Source of the DNA: a virus
Reading direction: 5' to 3' (one strand)
Virus record (IMG/VR): IMGVR_UViG_3300027741_000065
Coordinates: 1-61,217 of that record
DNA: 61,217 nucleotides
The notes under the pieces were generated by a model. It worked only from the letters and a program-made list of their open reading frames with translations. It searched no databases and was not told where the DNA came from. Made by a program: the position numbers and the translations under genes. Below are positions 58,789 to 61,217 of the stretch, piece after piece (the stretch's first letter is position 1; every line of letters starts with the position of its first letter).

Positions 58789-59279
58789 ACGCTGCGAGCA
58801 AATAACCCGTGTAGTTTTGTGCGGGCCGCAGACATGGCATCTTGAGCCTCATTTATAGTAGCAAAGAACCCAATATGGACTTCCGATCCGTCGACAGCAA
58901 TGCGCCCGCGCCATTTTTGTTTTTGCTTACACCAAGCAACCCCCTTTATGCCAGAGGTGTTCGACTTTGGGAGTCGGCTATTTTGTTGGTTTTGCGCGGT
59001 ATTGCACTCACGCAAGTTTTCTATGCGGTTGTCAAAGGAGTTGCCGTTGATGTGGTCTATAGTGTGAGCAGAAGCTCCGTAGTGGTAAGCCCACACAAGT
59101 CTGTGGGTTCTGTACAAGATGTAGTCTATGCAAATTTGATGGTAATGGTGCGAAGCTGTGCCTGCAAGCGCCCCAGCAACGCGCCTGCCTTTTCGTTCTT
59201 TCCAGTACAGGTTTCCATCCGCATAAGTAAACAGTGCTTGCAAGACTTCTTTAGTAAAGTGGCTGTCGGTTTTGTGCAT
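58785..59279 (-). CDS. HNH homing endonuclease with AP2 domain
   Basis: 164 aa from ATG 59279 (MHKTDSHFTKEVLQALF, GGAA before it); ATGs at 59294 and 59300 are earlier but fall at or before the predicted transcript start. HNH_3 core: THRLVWAYHYG, TIDHINGNSFDNRIENLREC. AP2 DNA-binding domain: SGIKGVAWCKQKQKWRGRI, GFFATINEAQDAM. Lone minus-strand gene between lysis and tail genes, with its own promoter, as expected for a mobile HNH element. Confidence 0.86.
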   Translation of the reverse strand: MHKTDSHFTKEVLQALFTYADGNLYWKERKGRRVAGALAGTASHHYHQICIDYILYRTHRLVWAYHYGASAHTIDHINGNSFDNRIENLRECNTAQNQQNSRLPKSNTSGIKGVAWCKQKQKWRGRIAVDGSEVHIGFFATINEAQDAMSAARTKLHGLFARSV

Positions 59280-59302
59280 AAGGGTTCCAATCATGTACAT
59301 GC

Positions 59303-59308
59303 ATTATA
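59303..59308 (-). promoter_or_regulatory. -10 box of the HNH gene
   Basis: TATAAT on the minus strand (perfect match), 24 bases before the ATG at 59279. No clear -35 at 16-18 bp. Confidence 0.45.
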
Positions 59309-59354
59309 CAATACAGGTACTCGCGCATTTGCCTAATTCGTGGGAAAATGAGTA

Positions 59355-61217
59355 ATGCCCTTACAAAAGATTACCCTCAAACCCGGCGTCAACCGGGAGA
59401 ACACTCGGTACACCAATGAAGGCGGCTACTATGAGTCCAACCTAGTACGCTTTCGCCAAGGCACGCCTGAAAAAATAGGCGGCTGGCTTCGTATTTCTGC
59501 CAATACATTTTTGGGTGTTTGCCGTTCCCTGTGGAATTGGGTAACTCTAGGTTCTCAAAATTTAATGGGCATAGGTACTAATCTTAAGTACTACATTGAG
59601 AACGGCGGAGCTTACTACGATATCACGCCGGTACGTGCAGAAGTAACCCTGACCAATCCGTTTACACCAAACGGTACAACTACGATTCTTGTTACAGATA
59701 CTTCTGGTGGGTTTATTAATAATGATTACGTTACCTATACAGGCGGAACTGCGGTTGGCGGACAAACTATAACCGGCGAGTACAAGATAACGCTGGTTAG
59801 CAACACAACGTATAACATCACTATTTCTGCTGCAGCCACCGCTGGCGCTGCTGCCGGAGGTACTGTCTATGCCGTATATCAAGTAAACACAGGCCCGTCA
59901 TACGCAGTGCCACTAGTGGGTTGGGGTGCTGGAGCTTGGGGTTCTGGTACTTGGGGGAATGGAACAACTTCAAATGACGCATTGCGTATTTGGAACGCAA
60001 ACAACTTTGGACAAGATTTACTGTATGGCCCCCGTGGAGGCCCACTATATTACTGGAATGCCGGTATTGGCTTTACACCATCTACGGTAACCATAACAAT
60101 TGCTACTCCAGCCGTAGTAACTACTACTTTAAACTTGGCAGACAAGACAGCTATTCAGTTTCAAACTACTGGGGCTTTGCCTACTGGCCTTCTTCCGGGG
60201 GTAACTTACTACACACGCTACGTATCTCTGACTACGTTTAACTTGTCTGCTACACCTACTGGCGCTTTAATTAACACTTCCGGGACACAGTCAGGGGTAC
60301 AAAGCATATCGCCTAGAGGGATACCTTTAACTGCTCTTAATGGGGCATCTAGCGTACCACTGTCTCAGACTTACTTTCTTATTTCAGACGCAAGCCGGTT
60401 TGTTATTCTGTTTGGAACAAATGATTACGGAAGCACCACCTTTGATCCAATGGTTGTGCGGTGGTCTGACCAAGAAAGTTATTTGGAATGGGCACCGGCT
60501 GTTACTAACCAAGCGGGTAGTATTCGACTGTCTCATGGGTCAAAAATTGTTACCGCATTGCAAAGCCGCCAAGAGATCGTGATTTGGACGGACTCGACGT
60601 TTTACTCACTGCAGTACTTAGGCCCACCGTATGTTTGGGGTAGTCAACTACTTGCTGACAACGTGTCTATTGCTGGCCCGAACGCAATGGCAATAGCCTC
60701 TGGCGCGGTGTACTGGATGGGTGTAGACAAGTTCTACAAGTACGATGGACGGGTTCAGACCTTACGTTGCGATCTTCGCCAATTTATTTATAACGACATT
60801 AACCCGTTACAGTTCGACCAAGTGTACTCAAGTACCAATGAAGGATTTAATGAAATCTGGTGGTTCTACTGCACCAAAAACTTTTACGTAATTGACCGTT
60901 ATGTTGTTTACAACTACGTAGAAGACGCTTGGTACTATGGTTCCTTGGGACGCACGGCATGGATTGATTCTGGGCTGCGCAATTACCCTATAGCGGCTAC
61001 GTACTCCAACAACCTTGTGAATCACGAATTTGGGAATGACGACGGTACTAGCGGTACTTTGGTTCCAATGGAGTCATCTATAACTACGTCACAGTTTGAT
61101 ATTGGCGACGGGCACAACTTTGCTTTTGTATGGAGGATGTTGCCTGACTTAACATTCCGAGGTTCCACAGATGGGACAACGCCCAGCCTTACCATGCAGC
61201 TTCAACCACTGCAAAAC
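59355..61217 (+). CDS. Tail hub/stabilisation-like protein (5' 621 codons; ends at 385)
   Basis: Starts MPLQKITLKPGVNRENTRYT, GGGAAAATGAGTA before ATG 59355. The frame is open to the right end and, through the 148-bp overlap, continues to 385, giving 699 aa. Conserved N-terminus with YYESNLVRFRQGTPEKIGGW; the rest is beta-rich with DALRIWNANNFGQDLLYGPRG, ILFGTNDYGSTTFDPMVVRWSD, DSTFYSLQYLGPPYVWG and VYWMGVDKFYKYDGR. The repeated W/Y-rich strands suggest a beta-propeller-like tail protein similar in role to P22 gp10 (DNA stabilisation); family assignment is by pattern. Confidence 0.82.
   Translation, partial: MPLQKITLKPGVNRENTRYTNEGGYYESNLVRFRQGTPEKIGGWLRISANTFLGVCRSLWNWVTLGSQNLMGIGTNLKYYIENGGAYYDITPVRAEVTLTNPFTPNGTTTILVTDTSGGFINNDYVTYTGGTAVGGQTITGEYKITLVSNTTYNITISAAATAGAAAGGTVYAVYQVNTGPSYAVPLVGWGAGAWGSGTWGNGTTSNDALRIWNANNFGQDLLYGPRGGPLYYWNAGIGFTPSTVTITIATPAVVTTTLNLADKTAIQFQTTGALPTGLLPGVTYYTRYVSLTTFNLSATPTGALINTSGTQSGVQSISPRGIPLTALNGASSVPLSQTYFLISDASRFVILFGTNDYGSTTFDPMVVRWSDQESYLEWAPAVTNQAGSIRLSHGSKIVTALQSRQEIVIWTDSTFYSLQYLGPPYVWGSQLLADNVSIAGPNAMAIASGAVYWMGVDKFYKYDGRVQTLRCDLRQFIYNDINPLQFDQVYSSTNEGFNEIWWFYCTKNFYVIDRYVVYNYVEDAWYYGSLGRTAWIDSGLRNYPIAATYSNNLVNHEFGNDDGTSGTLVPMESSITTSQFDIGDGHNFAFVWRMLPDLTFRGSTDGTTPSLTMQLQPLQN
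61070..61217. repeat. Terminal overlap, copy 2 of the 148-bp end repeat
   Basis: Same sequence as 1-148 with the two synonymous differences at 61082 and 61091 (see the copy 1 entry). Joining the copies restores one uninterrupted reading frame. Confidence 0.9.

Overview
The window is best read as one essentially complete genome of a tailed double-stranded DNA phage (Caudoviricetes) opened at an arbitrary point. The last 148 bases (61070-61217) repeat the first 148 with only two synonymous differences, and the reading frame that runs off the right end (59355-61217) resumes at base 2 and stops at 385, so the circular length is about 61,069 bp. There is no long-tail module (no tape measure, tube or sheath). 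The TerL/portal/scaffold/capsid/adaptor set together with large internal-type proteins suggests a short-tailed (podovirus-like) particle. Several early proteins carry PVAW and PLYT-type motifs that I associate with phages of Burkholderiales and other Betaproteobacteria, so a freshwater betaproteobacterial host is a reasonable but unproven guess. I see no integrase, no DNA or RNA polymerase and no tRNA gene.

Layout. (1) 59355-61217 plus 1-4506: tail hub/stabilisation protein and three small to medium virion or ejection-type proteins. (2) 4516-18282: one giant 4588-aa polyvalent protein with ADP-ribosyltransferase-like, zincin, N6-adenine methyltransferase, strawberry-notch-type SF2 helicase, second zincin-like and LPD38-like regions, probably packaged and ejected with the DNA. 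(3) 18266-22395, minus strand: recombination operon with a Cas4/RecB-like PD-(D/E)XK nuclease, an ERF-type annealing protein, a YbcO-like HNH nuclease and small partners, read from one promoter with a palindromic operator. (4) 22796-23575: a 780-bp non-coding stretch full of RNA-like inverted repeats and U-tracts. (5) 23576-27176, plus strand: a dense, ATGA-coupled operon of about 15 tiny early genes ending in a very acidic protein and a bidirectional terminator. (6) 27230-31366: HTH-metallophosphoesterase, ParB-like protein, SF2 helicase and Toprim primase (replication). (7) 31363-35155, minus strand: accessory small genes, two of them preceded by a duplicated leader. (8) 35344-45205, plus strand: TerS, LexA-like wHTH, TerL with an intein, portal, GroES-like protein, scaffold, capsid proteins. 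(9) 45460-58788: decoration-type proteins, small Lys/Gly-rich proteins, Endonuclease VII, adaptors, fibre genes, S74-chaperoned spike, holin-like protein and M15 endolysin, then a lone minus-strand HNH-AP2 gene.

The most unusual object is in TerL. A complete 297-aa intein (37324-38214) interrupts the conserved VVVM/TRW site. Instead of an in-frame homing endonuclease it carries a complete Endonuclease VII-type HNH gene (37560-38114) in a different reading frame, filling exactly the space between splicing blocks B and F. The same DNA therefore encodes both the intein linker and a putative free-standing homing nuclease.
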